A stretch of 64,000 nt of DNA from Deuterostichococcus epilithicus (GCA_033439295.1 JAVTLE010000021.1:868009-932008); one strand, 5' to 3'; shown: positions 24,569 to 36,092, counted from the stretch's first letter. Made by a program: numbers and translations. The notes: a model not told the origin generated them from the letters alone.

Positions 24569-27500
24569 TCACGACGGCACAAACTCATGCTTCATCATGA
24601 TTCCAAAAATGACCTGCCACAGGTTCCGGTTCCTGCGCATGGCCACGCACGACTTGGAATTATCGCCATTCAGAGACAGCGCCTCATGTGCTCCTGGACA
24701 AACAAACAATCTTCTGACACCAAGATGCAGAACCGCGTTGCACACCTGCAGGTTGCGGGCCGGGCAAACGGCACTAGTGCTTTTACAGCACACCAGCACC
24801 AAGGTGTATCTTGCTCAGGGACACAGTGCCAGGCAAGCACGCGGCACAGTGTCTGCAGATGCGGCCAGAATCATTCACGCACATTTCGTCGTGACACTGG
24901 CCGTCGACTGTCGTGTACACACTGCTGATTGGCACGCCAAACCTCTCCTCCCGAAGCACGTTCTCGTCCTTCCCTGGCACGGGCTGCTTTGCTTTCTGCG
25001 CAAGCCAAAAGCGGTCTGTCACTTCAGCCGCTGCATCGCGCAGGAGTCAGGCTGTCTTGCATGGCCTCACCGCATTGACAGCACTGCAACAGCCCTTTCT
25101 AGCTGCCGAGCTGGACGCAGGAAACCCATAGGCACTGCCACGAACAGACAGCAGGCATGGCATGCGCAGGCCCCAGGCAGGTCTGCCGGAGCCGCACGTT
25201 TGCCTTTCCAACTCGCAGAGATGTTTTAGGCAAGTCAGCTCACCCCGGCCGACCTTCCTGCCCAGTCGACCCAGCACATGAAGTGGATATTGTGGGAGCA
25301 GGATGGCGGCCGGTGTGCGTCTCGCGACATTGCGTCAAAGTCGACGTAGCTGACGCCAGCCGTGGCGGCGGCCCACTTGCGCATTCCCCGATTCCGCTGC
25401 CGCAGCCTCTGCGAGCGACAGCGCTCAGCGTGATGCATGCTCACCACACGCGTCAGCAGCAATTCAACGGTTTGCATTCACAGGCATGGAAGGAGGCAGC
25501 GAAGCAGGTAAAGGAGGCTCGCAGGCCAGCGACACATGCTGCACAGGAGAGGCAGCGACAGGGCAACGGTCGCAAACTTTATGCCTGGCCGGGGCTGTGC
25601 GCTCAAACTCGGAAAATGCTGACCCACCCAGAAAGCGGGGCCTGCCATCCACAATCATGGCCACACGTGATCATCGTCAACAATCGTTTGTTGTTGCACA
25701 CCTTGACCTGCTCTTCAGATTGCACTAGGCCAGTGGGCGTCGACATGACAATGACCTTCACCCGCCGCCGGATGCTTGTCAGGTAGGCCAGCCACTCTGG
25801 TGGCACCTGCACAGGCAGGATGCAAACGATTCGAAGAGCGTCACTTGAAGAGGCTCCCCCTGCAGTGCGTGCCAAACTACCGGACCAGCGGAGCTGCCCC
25901 GGCATCCGGCCGCGCATGCAGCTGATGCAGCGTCAGCTCGTGCAGCGCCAGGGCTTTGCATGAGCCAAACTTGTCATGCTGTCACGCACAGTTGCAACGC
26001 GAGCAGCACCGCTGGGGTATTCTGGTAGCCCTTCGTTTGCACAAAAAACCTACCTGTAATTCTAAACACAAAACTATCCAAAGAAGGGAATTGAACAGAC
26101 CGCCAGGATATTGATACCTTCTCTGCCTTGTCCATGTAGTTCACGCCGACCACCAGGACGACCCGCTCGTCGGAGTCCACAGTTTTCAGGTACGCTGGCA
26201 GGTGCTTCAGCTGCCATTGGTACCTGTGCGCAAGGGCATTTGCGATGTGGAAGGGCATTTGCGATGTGGATGCTGCAGCAATATTGAAAATTGACGAAGG
26301 GCTCTTTTCAGCTGGTGGTGGTTGTTGTTGTGTCCCGGAGCGCTGCCAGGTGCCACTGGTACCTGCAAGGCACGGCTGTTGCAAGGAATCTCACGCTCCC
26401 GAAGGGCGCAGTTCGGCTAAGGATTCACTGTTGTGTCCAGGTATGCCGGCAGGTGCCGTCAGGTGCCGCTTGCTGCTGCCTTGTGCACGTTTCAGCAGCC
26501 AGCAGGCGCAGCTTTTGGTTGGCAGCGTGCATGACTGCGTGAATCTTTGGTTCGAAATGCATGCCAGCACTCCCAGGGTATGAAGCACATTCCCGCTGCA
26601 ATGCACCTTTATCTGGGCCACTTCTCAGGCAGTCGTGCCCTCGTGAGCTGTGACAAACCCTGCAGAAGCAGCTCCTCGGTGATGAGGGAGAGCAAGGTCC
26701 GCACGAGGCCGAGAACATGGAGTCGGTGATGGCGATCGGGTTGTCCCGGGCGGCGCAGCCCGGCACCCGCGGCGGCGCCCCAAAGAACTCCGGTAGGATC
26801 TTCAGGGTGGAGCCCGGCATCACGCCCTTGACGATTTTGTCGTACCTGCGCATTGCGCTGGCGCGCCGTCATACCGAGACGAAGCCCTCAGACAGACGCT
26901 CGTCCTTGCTCGACTTGGAAGCAGGAGTTCTGCAAAGTCTCATCCGGGGCTTGCCCACTCCAAGCTCTGACAGTACCAGCTGCAGATGGGCAAATCTCGA
27001 GGATGAGGCGTGTCGAAACTTGCCCAGGTGCGACGATGTAGCTGTCGGCGGCACGGCACAGGGCATAGCGCGCCATCTGCAGCATTTCGGCAGATGAAGT
27101 CTTGACGTTGCCGGGTGCAACTTCAGCTCGTGTCTGCACCCCTTCTTGAATGTCTCGAAAGCTCGAAGCTAACTACAGTCGAAGGGCTGCGCATGTAGCA
27201 GGCAGCAGTGACATGGCACGGCGCCAAGCTGCGCATGCTGGACAGCCGCTTGCGGTCCAGAAACAACCTGACTCACAGTGTAGATCCTGTTGTCGACGGG
27301 ATGCTTAACGCCTCTAAACATTCCCACCAGGCGCGCGTGCAGCTGCTTCTGCATCGAGTCTCCCGCAACCAGGATGCGCAGCCGCTTACTTTGCAGATGG
27401 TGCAACACCTGCAAAGCGCGACGCACAGCCGGTGGTGCTGATGCCTGTGTCGTGCCCAAATTCATAAGGCGAAGCGCCAGGCTGCCGGCAGCACCCTGAG

Positions 27501-28690
27501 CTGGTTGCACCAGCAATCACGCGCCCAGCCATTTATTGTGGAACCCACGAAGCGTGGCAAGGCTTCGACTCAGGGCGGGTCTCGCCATGCTGCAGCAATG
27601 GCATGGTGCACGGCCACAAGCCGGGCAGGGCTTCAGCGGACAGGTGTATGATGACTGATCACCTCGGCGCCGCTGTAGTGGAAGTAGGTGCAGCCGGTGC
27701 CGTTGGCCGCCGCCGGCCTGCCGCCGGCCGATCCTCCGCGGCGCCGCGGCTGCCACTGCTGCGCACCCGGCAGGCGGGATGCCCTGTCAGGGGTGAAGCC
27801 GCCTGGCAGGTCGCCTTCACAGCACGCTGCTGCACACCTATATCATACGCAGGGCCCCATATCGCCTGAAAATTAGGCGAGTCGAAGTTCACCTTCAGTT
27901 ATTCGGCAAGCTGGTGAGGTCTGCTGGCATTCAGGTGAGCAAGGCACTCGCATGCTGGCAGCCGCGTCAGGCGACAGATGTTAAATTCTCCCTGCCGCTA
28001 CCCCTACTGGTGTGAAGCCTGGAGCGCAGCAGCAACAGTAGCGTCCAGCAGAACAGCAGAAGCGCAAGAAAAGGGGGGGCGGGGGTTGCACAACTCACGG
28101 CGGCAGCAGCGGCCGGCGGACGCCCTCCATGAAGGGGTCCTCGCACTCATCAGCTGCATTCTGCTTCCGCTCGTGCACGAAAGAGCCGCTGCCGGCAAAA
28201 GGACACGCCAGGTGCTCGCCATCAAAGGCGCAGGCCACCGGCGCACAGGGCGGCCGCTTCAGCGGCCGGTTGGGGTCGGACCTGAACAAGCACTGCGCAC
28301 AGGCACAACACTTGCATCGGTGTGGGCGCTGTGAAAGGGCTGATTGTCACAGCATCACAAGATCAATGCTGTCTATGATCACTCCTGATGCAGCTGCTTT
28401 GCTCGAAAAGAAGGCCTGGAAGGCGTCTCAAGACTCTTCACCAGAGCTAGTGTAGTTCTTCCCCATGCTGTCTCATCGTTGAGCATCAGCATGGAACGCG
28501 AATAGCCGGCCGAACGACCGTTCGGCACTGTCCTCACCGTGTTTGGCATGTAGCGGGTGCAGGACGGCGGCTGCGGCGCCGCCATGAACCCGCCCACCAC
28601 AAACCACGCGGCGGCTGCCAGAAGCCCTGCCAGCGCCAGCGCCGCGGTGCCCCGCAGGGAGGGGTCCCATCTGCATGCAGCAAAGATCGC
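24569..28690 (-). CDS. Type II membrane SGNH/PC-esterase-like protein, copy A
   Basis: Multi-exon gene. It opens with a signal-anchor helix (ALALAGLLAAAAWFVVGGF, 28640-28580). A Cys-rich lumenal block follows (PPCAPVACAFDGEHLACPF, about 28220), then NFDSPNFQAIWGPAYD (27880) and NGTGCTYFHYSGAEVISHH (27690). A GDS block reads LRILVAGDSMQKQLHARL (27380). Later exons give KILPEFFGAPPRVPGC (26780), VVLVVGVNYMDKAEKVS (26150), RVKVIVMSTPTGLVQ (25750), VSYVDFDAMSRDAHRPPSCS (25340) and VYTTVDGQCHDEM (24910). The end is RRNRNLWQVIFGIMMKH near 24600. A Ser in GDS near the start and an Asp-x-His late in the protein is the layout of SGNH hydrolases such as PC-esterase/TBL acyl-esterases, which would act on glycans in the Golgi. 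That function is inferred. The 5' half is almost identical to copy B. Confidence 0.5.
26234..26271. repeat. 19-bp tandem duplication in a copy A intron
   Basis: GGGCATTTGCGATGTGGA occurs twice head to tail with a 19-bp period. It lies between exons of the copy A SGNH-like gene and is absent from the matching place in copy B. Confidence 0.8.
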
Positions 28691-28958
28691 TGCTCAGCGC
28701 CCGATGCGTGACAAACCTCACCATCTGCTAGTCTTATAGCCGGCCTGTGTGAGTCGGTTTGCTCACCCTCGGGCTGTCGGACCGCCGGCGGCGGTTGCGC
28801 CCCTCCCTCCGCCGCTGCTGCGCGTGCTATGCAGAAGGCTGTCCGACATTGTGCCACTGGGCGTCTGCAGTGTGTCAGCGTTTCACCTGCGAAGGATCGG
28901 GGCTGTCTTAGAGTGTCAATTGTTCTGAGCTGGCGGCCGCCGCACGGTTGCTGCCAGT

Positions 28959-29267
28959 ATGCTTGAGACACGGCTCCACCATGCGTCTGCAAGGAAGTGG
29001 ATCGTATCCTGTCGCAAATCAACCGCATTCACAGCAGCAGCAAGCCGTTCAAGTTCTGGAGAAGTACGGTTTCGAAATGCCAGCTGCCACCGACATTGTG
29101 AGACAGCATACCTCGCAGAAGCTACCGCTCTGGCGGATCTCCTCAGCAGACATAGCGTCCAGTACACACTTGCTGATCGTGGTTTCTTTCTGGATCCAGA
29201 GGCAACGCTTGCGATCCGAGATCCGGAACTGTTTCGGGTTGTCATTGCTCGGAACAGTGCATCATAG
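28959..29267 (+). CDS. Unrecognised 102-aa reading frame upstream of copy A
   Basis: An open frame from MLETRLHHASARKWIV to ELFRVVIARNSAS*. The second half (YTLADRGFFLDPEATLAIRD) has a balanced amino-acid makeup. The same frame is intact in the right duplicate, but the copies are so alike that this proves nothing. Codon third positions are less GC-rich than in nearby genes. The opposite strand is also open over this stretch. A strong hairpin follows the stop directly. I do not recognise the product; it could be a gene fragment or chance. Confidence 0.25.
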   Translation: MLETRLHHASARKWIVSCRKSTAFTAAASRSSSGEVRFRNASCHRHCETAYLAEATALADLLSRHSVQYTLADRGFFLDPEATLAIRDPELFRVVIARNSAS

Positions 29268-29302
29268 CAGCTGCTCTTACTTAGAAGTAAGAGTAGCTGC
29301 TT
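29266..29302. repeat. Near-perfect hairpin, 17-bp stem with 2-nt spacer
   Basis: The arm AGCAGCTGCTCTTACTT is followed by AG and then by its complement AAGTAAGAGTAGCTGCTT, with one G-T wobble. It begins at the stop codon of the 102-aa plus-strand frame. It could be a cruciform site, a structured RNA or the remnant of a foldback element. Confidence 0.8.
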
Positions 29303-29339
29303 GATTGATGTCAACAAGAACTTCTGAACAGGGTGCAAG

Positions 29340-30250
29340 GCGATGATTATGCGCAGTGTGGGCAGGTTACTTCTCCGGCATGTTTACAAGTTGTAACAAC
29401 ACGATGTTAATAATCCGTGTAAAACCCCTTCCCGACCTCTATCCGAAGCGAAAGACCCGGCAAAACGCCGCATTAATCGAAAGGAGTCAGCCCTTCAAAT
29501 TTTATTTTTGACCAGAGATCCCATTTCAGCCCGGGGTAGGCAAGCTTGCTGGGTGGCTGCGACAATTTCGGCAAGTGACTAAACCCTGAGTCCGGCTTGG
29601 GTCACGCCGAGCCGCCTGGGGGGCACCTAGATGCTGTCAGTAAGCTGCGCGGGCATCGTGCTGCAGCCCAATCACTCCTCAGTGCAAGTTCGTGCCAGCG
29701 CCATATTTTTTGGTGTGTGAGGGAGCGTGTTCAAAACCTCTGTGAGGATGTTATTAACACCCTGGTGATAATAACAGCCACTTTCCAACACGGCCGATGT
29801 TTGAAATCCGCTAATAACGCGTTGATTACACCGTTTGTTCAAAACCCATTAATTACACTGCCCACACTGATAATTTGTGCGTGACACTGATCAGATGGCC
29901 AAACTGCGGCGGTGGTTTAGACGGCTGGCAATTCAACCACAAATCCATAGCGCAGGCGGTTAGAATGCACTGATGCGACTTTGGCCAGGCATCAATGCAC
30001 TAAGAAAACGCCTTCTTTGAAAAGGTACTGAGAAGTGTTTTTACGGGGCAGGGTCCGGCTGACTGGAGCGGTGTGGTGCATGAAAGGTGCTCCACTGCTG
30101 CGTACCTACACAGGAAGATGATCAGCAGCAGCAGGACATGACATCGTGTCATGTGTCAGAACTGGTGACCGTTTTCTGACAAAAGCTACGGCCATGCTCT
30201 AAGATCTTGGCGTACGAGCCTCCGTTGACCATCTGCACAATAGTGCGGTG
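29340..30250. other. Less GC-rich, non-coding, dyad-rich block (left copy)
   Basis: About 900 bp with visibly more A and T than the surroundings and no convincing exon. It holds several inverted repeats: TTACAAGTTGTAA (29384-29396), a 26-bp near-palindrome starting GTTATTAACACC (29750-29775), ACATGACATCGTGTCATGT (30136-30154), and arms TGTCAGAA and TTCTGACA 12 bp apart (30154-30181). The duplicate lies at about 34975-35880. Confidence 0.5.
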
Positions 30251-30746
30251 CTTCGCTAAGCAAGCCACGAGGCACACGGATGCTCATCGTGCTGCAATTT
30301 GCCACGCATGCCACCAACACTACCTTTCCAGTACTGTTCACCGCTCAGGCGCCAGCACCATAAGGCTGCAGCGCAAGGTCTAGCCAGTGCGCCACCAGCC
30401 ATCCAAGGCTTATATGCTCTGACCCGACCTGCGGGGCAGCCAGTTTTTGATGGCTTTGTCGCGGAAGTGCACCGCAACAAACTCGGCAAACAAGCTGAAT
30501 ATGTAATTAGTAGTGGGGCAGCTCGCATTGCGCCCCTTGCCGCGCATGCACACAGGACGAGCCTCTCCAACAACCTTGAGCCCTGCAGGAAGGTGTCGAT
30601 GCGAAAGCCCTGTACAGCGATGCTGTCAAGGACATGACACAAGAGGATGATGTTGGGAGGGCGCACCTGTTGCAGTCTGCGGTCAAGTGAGCCGAGGCCC
30701 TGCAGGCATTGGATGGTTACGCCAAGAGCGGTGCGCCAAACCCACT

Positions 30747-33700
30747 TCAGCGTTCTTTCATGATCATTCCAAATAGAACCTGCCAAAGGTTTCGGTTCCT
30801 GCGCGCGTGAAGGCAGCATGCGGTTTACAAGCGAGCCATCAGGACAGTAGCCGCCGCAGCATCCACGGCGGTCAACTCAACTCAAGGTCAACTCAACTCA
30901 CCAATTGCCTGAAAGCTCAGCTCGGCACAACTTGCATATTAGCAACGTGCTTGCAGCTGGAGCTCACATTTCGTCGTGGCACTGGCCGTCCTCGGTTGTG
31001 TATACGCTGCTGATGGGCGTGCCGTGCTGCGCGTCCCGCAGGACATTGTCATCGGCGCCCAGCGCCCCCTGCTGTGCAGCCTGCGCACAGGTATTCTGAA
31101 CAGCGTCAAGACCTCGCAAACGACTGGTGTCGATTGGCACACGACAAAACGTGGGCAAGAGCTGCCATCTCTTCCAGGCAGCTGGCTGCACAATCCTCGA
31201 TTGCTGGACCTGGCGGGAGCTGCAAGATCGGAGATCGCTCTAATGGGTGCCCGCACCTGCTTTTCTCCCCAGTCCAACCAGCACATCCAATGCAGGTTGT
31301 GAGCGCAGGGCGGCGGCCGATGCATATCGCGTGTCATTGCGTCGAAATCCAACAGCCCAACGCCATCGGCAGCTGCCGCAAACCGCCGCAACTGGTCGTT
31401 TCGGTCTTGCAGAATCTGCACGTAGACACAAAGCTTCTGGATTTAGGCTGCATCGCCAGGACAGCGGCCAGTGCTGTCTGGCCTGCGCTGGTGGGGCCAT
31501 TGACGGTACGCTCTGACTGTGGTTCCGAGTCGTTTGCAGCACTACATCCAAGCAATTTGCACAAACGATGTCGAACATCACTCTGCAGAGGTGAGGATGG
31601 TCCTCACGCATAACGCGCAGCGGCGTAGCCGAGCTTGGACCGACATTGCGCAGCTCGGGCAATTGGATATTAGGGATTCGCAAGCCGAAAGGGATTTGCC
31701 GCACCTTGGCCCTGTCCTCGGCCTTTGTCAGTCCGGTTGGCGATGACATGATGATGACTTTCACTCGCTCCCGTATGCCGTCCAAGAAGCTCAGCCACTC
31801 ATCCGGCGCCTGCAGCGGCCACATTCACTTGTGGTTGATCTGTGCTCAAGTGCCATATACATGGATTGAGGAGGCCCGTTTGTCTCGAATGTGCGGGAAT
31901 GGCAGATCAGCATGCGAGCAGCAGGCACGTGGTGGGCGGCGGACATGGCGGCTGCCATGCAAACAATTGAATTATTGCTGCCGATCAATGTGCTGGAAGC
32001 CAGGAGGGTGCAGGGACGGCACACTCACCTGCTTGCTCTGGTCGATGAAGTTGACGCCAACCACCACGACGAGCCGCTCGCCTGCTTCCAGCGTGTCCAG
32101 ATATGCCGTCAGATGCTTGACTTGCCAGGCGAACCTGCGCTGCCACCTACCCTGGTCAGCACATTCATGCAGCATGCAGGCGCACAAGCAGAAGTGAAAG
32201 GCCTTGCTGCACATTGGTGACCTGATGCAACCACGGCATCATCATTTCCAGATTGTGTCTGATCTGGAGACTGCATCGTCCAACAGCCCGAGCCGACAGC
32301 GCACCACGCCGAGTACAGGGAGTCAATGATGACCGGAGGGTCGCTGCTGCCGTCGGCGCATCCTGCCACACGCGCTGGCGCCATGAAGAAACGCGGCAGT
32401 GTCTGCAGTATCCGCGCCGGCTTCAGGCCCTTGATCTTCCTGTCGTACCTGCAGAGCAGTGTGACGGACTCCATTTGGAGAGTCTGCCTGTGCAGTGGTG
32501 GACCTGGCTGCATGGACTTCCAGACAGGTTGATCTTGCTCTGCATCTGGCATCGTGTCTGAGAAGTGGGCAGGGGCCTTCCACCCTTTCCACACAGCGAT
32601 GGTAGGTGCTCTTTTCCTTAGCTCAACACACAACATCGGGGGTGAGCACGCAGAGACTCACTCTGGCGCAACGATGTAGCTGTCGGCGGCGCGGCACAGG
32701 GCATAGCGCGCCATCTGCAGCGTTCCGGCAGATGAAGTCTTGACATTGCCAGGTGCAACTTCAGCTCGTGTCTGCACCCCTGCTTGAGATTCTCGAAAGC
32801 TCGAAGCTGACTGCAGTCGAAAGGGCTGCGCATGTAGCAGGCAGCAGTGACATGGCACGGCAGCAAGCTGCACATGCTGGACAGCCGCTTGCGGTCCCGG
32901 AACAACTTGACTCACAGTGTAGATCCTGTTGTCGACGGGATGCTCAACGCCTCGGAACATGTGTACCAGGCGCGCGTGCAGCTGCTTCTGCATCGAGTCC
33001 CCCGCAACCAGGATGCGCAGCCGCTTACTTTGCAGATGGTGCAACACCTGCAAAGCGCGACGCACAGCCGGTGGTGCTGACGCCTGTGTCGTGCCCAAAT
33101 TCATAAGGCGAAGCGCCAGGCTGCCGGCAGCACCCTGAGCTGGTTGCACCAGCAATCACGCGCCCAGCCATTTATTGTGGAACCCACGAAGCGTGGCAAG
33201 GCTTCGACTCAGGGCGGGTCTCGCCATGCTGCAGCAATGGCATGGTGCACGGCCACAAGCCGGGCAGGGCTTCAGCGGACAGGTGTATGATGACTGATCA
33301 CCTCGGCGCCGCTGTAGTGGAAGTAGGTGCAGCCGGTGCCGTTGGCCGCCGCCGGCCTGCCGCCGGCCGATCCTCCGCGGCGCCGCAGCTGCCACTGCTG
33401 CGCACCCGGCAGGCGGGATGCCCTGTCAGGGGTGAAGCCGCCTGGCAGGTCGCCTTCACAGCACGCTGCTGCACACCTACATCATACGCAGGGCCCCATA
33501 TCGCCTGAAAATTAGGCGAGTCGAAGTTCACCTTCATTTATTCGGCAAGCTGGTGAGGTCTGCTGGCATTCAGGTGAGCAAGGCACTCGCATGCTGGCAG
33601 CCGCGTCAGGCGACAGATGTTAAATTCTCCCTGCCGCTACCCCTACTGGTGTGAAGCCTGGAGCGCAGCAGCAACAGTAGCGTCCAGCAGAACAGCAGAA

Positions 33701-34320
33701 GCGCAAGAAAAGGGGGGGGTTGCACAACTCACGGCGGCAGCAGCGGCCGGCGGACGCCCTCCATGAAGGGGTCCTCGCACTCATCAGCTGCATTCTGCTT
33801 CCGCTCGTGCACGAAAGAGCCGCTGCCGGCAAAAGGACATGCCAGGTGCTCGCCATCAAAGGCGCAGGCCACCGGCGCACAGGGCGGCCGCTTCAGCGGC
33901 CGGTTGGGGTCGGACCTGAACAAGCACTGCGCACAGGCACAACACTTGCATCAGTGTGGGCGCTGTGAAAAGGCTGATCATCACAGCATCACAAGATCAA
34001 TGCTGTCTGTGATCACTCGTGATGCAGCTGCTTTGCTCGAACAGAAAGGCCTGAAGTTTGCCGGAAGACTGTTCACTAGAGCCAGTCAAGTCCTTCCCCG
34101 TGCTGTCTCATCGCTGAGCATCAGCATGGATCGCGAATAGCCGGCCGAACGACCTCGGCACCGTCCTCACCGTGTTTGGCACGTAGCGGGTGCAGGACGG
34201 CGGCTGCGGCGCCGCCATGAACCCGCCCACCACAAACCACGCGGCGGCTGCCAGAAGCCCTGCCAGCGCCAGCGCCGCGGTGCCCCGCAGGGAGGGGTCC
34301 CATCTGCATGCAGCAAAGAT
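30747..34320 (-). CDS. Type II membrane SGNH/PC-esterase-like protein, copy B
   Basis: Same exon order as its downstream neighbour. The N-terminal anchor (34280-34210), the Cys-rich block (33880) and the GDS block (LRILVAGDSMQKQLHARL, 33020) are nearly identical to copy A. The 3' half has diverged: LPRFFMAPARVAGCADGS (32370), LVVVVGVNFIDQSKQ (32060), RVKVIIMSSPTGLTKAEDRA (31750), VGLLDFDAMTRDMHRPPPCA (31350) and VYTTEDGQCHDEM (30985). The end is HARRNRNLWQVLFGMIMKER* (stop at 30747). Key candidate catalytic residues (GDS Ser, late Asp and His) are kept in both copies, which suggests both encode working proteins. The start codon is not clear because the frame that encodes the anchor has no ATG just upstream. 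Confidence 0.5.
30869..30900. repeat. 16-bp tandem duplication near the copy B 3' end
   Basis: GGTCAACTCAACTCAA is repeated head to tail (16-bp period), each unit itself holding repeated CAACT. It lies between the last two exons of the copy B gene. Confidence 0.75.
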
Positions 34321-34591
34321 CGCTGCTCAGCGCCCGATGCGTGACAAACCTCACCATCTGCTAGTCTTATAGCCGGCCTGTGTGAGTCGGTTTGCTCACC
34401 CTCGGGCTGTCGGACCGCCGGCGGCGGTTGCGCCCCTCCCTCCGCCGCTGCTGCGCGTGCTATGCAGAAGGCTGTCCGACATTGTGCCACTGGGCGTCTG
34501 CAGTGTGTCAGCGTTTCACCTGCGAAGGATCGGGGCTGTCTTAGAGTGTCAAATGTTCTGAGCTGGCGGCCGCCGCACGGTTGCTGCCAGT

Positions 34592-34900
34592 ATGCTTGAG
34601 ACACGGCTCCACCATGCGTCTGCAAGGAAGTGGATCGTATCCTGTCGCAAATCAACCGCATTCACAGCAGCAGCAAGCCGTTCAAGTTCTGGAGAAGTAC
34701 GGTTTCGAAATGCCAGCTGCCACCGACATTGTGAGACAGCATACCTCGCAGAAGCTACCGCTCTGGCGGATCTCCTCAGCAGACATAGCGTCCAGTACAC
34801 ACTTGCTGATCGTGGTTTCTTTCTGGATCCAGAGGCAACGCTTGCGATCCGAGATCCGGAACTGTTTCGGGTTGTCATTGCTCGGAACAGTGCATCATAG
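34592..34900 (+). CDS. Unrecognised 102-aa reading frame upstream of copy B
   Basis: Duplicate of the frame at 28959-29267, with the same predicted protein and the same hairpin after the stop. It carries no independent evidence for coding. Confidence 0.25.
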   Translation: MLETRLHHASARKWIVSCRKSTAFTAAASRSSSGEVRFRNASCHRHCETAYLAEATALADLLSRHSVQYTLADRGFFLDPEATLAIRDPELFRVVIARNSAS

Positions 34901-34935
34901 CAGCTGCTCTTACTTAGAAGTAAGAGTAGCTGCTT
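34899..34935. repeat. Near-perfect hairpin, duplicate copy
   Basis: Same hairpin as at 29266-29302, in the right copy of the 3.4-kb duplication, with no base changes seen. Confidence 0.8.
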
Positions 34936-36092
34936 GATTGATGTCAACAAGAACTTCTGAACAGGGTGCAAGGCGATGATTATGCGCAGTGTGGGCAGGT
35001 TACTTCTCCGGCATGTTTACAAGTTGTAACAACACGATGTTAATAATCCGTGTAAAACCCCTTCCCGACCTCTATCCGAAGCGAAAGACCCGGCAAAACG
35101 CCGCATTAATCGAAAGGAGTCAGCCCTTCAAATTTTATTTTTGACCAGAAATCCCATTTCAGCCCGGGGTAGGCAAGCTTGCTGGGTGGCTGCGACAATT
35201 TCGGCAAGTGACTAAACCCTGAGTCCGGCTTGGGTCACGCCGAGCCGCCTGGGGGGCACCTAGATGCTGTCAGTAAGCTGCGCGGGCATCGTGCTGCAGC
35301 CCAATCACTCCAGTGCAAGTTCGTGCCAGCGCCATATTTTTTGGTGTGTGAGGGAGCGTGTTCAAAACCTCTGTGAGGATGTTATTAACACCCTGGTGAT
35401 AATAACAGCCACTTTCCAACACGGCCGATGTTTGAAATCCGCTAATAACGCGTTGATTACACCGTTTGTTCAAAACCCATTAATTACACTGCCCACACTG
35501 ATCATTTGTGCGTGACACTGATCAGATGGCCAAACTGCGGCGGTGGTTTAGACGGCTGGCAATTCAACCACAAATCCATAGCGCAGGCGGTTAGAATGCA
35601 CTGATGCGACTTTGGCCAGGCATCAATGCACTAAGAAAACGCCTTCTTTGACAAGGTACTGAGAAGTGTTTTTACGGGGCAGGGTCCGGCTGACTGGAGC
35701 GGTGTGGTGCATGAAAGGTGCTCCACTGCTGCGTACCTACACAGGAAGATGATCAGCAGCAGCAGGACATGACATCGTGTCATGTGTCAGAACTGGTGAC
35801 CGTTTTCTGACAAAAGCTACGGCCATGCTCTAAGATCTTGGCGTACGAGCCTCCGTTGACCATCTGCACAATAGTGCGGTGCTTCGCTAAGCAAGCCACG
35901 AGGCACACGGATGCTCATCGTGCTGTAATTTGCCACACATGCCACCAACACTACCTTTCCAGTACTGTTCACCGCTCAGGCGCCAGCACCATAAGGCTGC
36001 AGCGCAAGGTCTAGCCAGTGCGCCACCAGCCATCCAAGGCTTATATGCTCTGACCCGACCTGCGGGGCAGCCAGGTTTTGATGGCTTTGTAG

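Larger units (their letters stand above)
27029..30461. repeat. 3.4-kb direct duplication, left copy
   Basis: This segment matches 32667-36092 base for base apart from scattered single-base differences and a few small indels. The spacing is about 5.63 kb. It covers the 5' half of the copy A gene and about 1.7 kb of upstream DNA. Similarity starts abruptly near CGATGTAGCTGTCGGCGGC and stops abruptly after TTTGATGGCTTTGT. Confidence 0.95.
32667..36092. repeat. 3.4-kb direct duplication, right copy
   Basis: Right partner of the duplication starting at 27029. It covers the 5' half of the copy B gene and its upstream DNA. Small differences include a shorter G-run near 33710 and a few-base deletion near 34150. 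No target-site duplication or terminal inverted repeat was seen at either end, so a plain segmental duplication or gene conversion is more likely than transposition. Confidence 0.95.

Noticed and set aside
29900-29990. tRNA-like or SINE-like stretch around GGTGGTTTAGACGGCTGG
   Set aside because: No B-box or cloverleaf could be drawn.
29301-30807. CRISPR-like spacing of short repeats in the duplicated block
   Set aside because: The inverted repeats are all different and not evenly spaced; this is a eukaryotic locus.
27029-36092. The 3.4-kb duplication as a transposon pair
   Set aside because: No terminal inverted repeats, target-site duplications or transposase were seen, and the borders fall inside a host gene.
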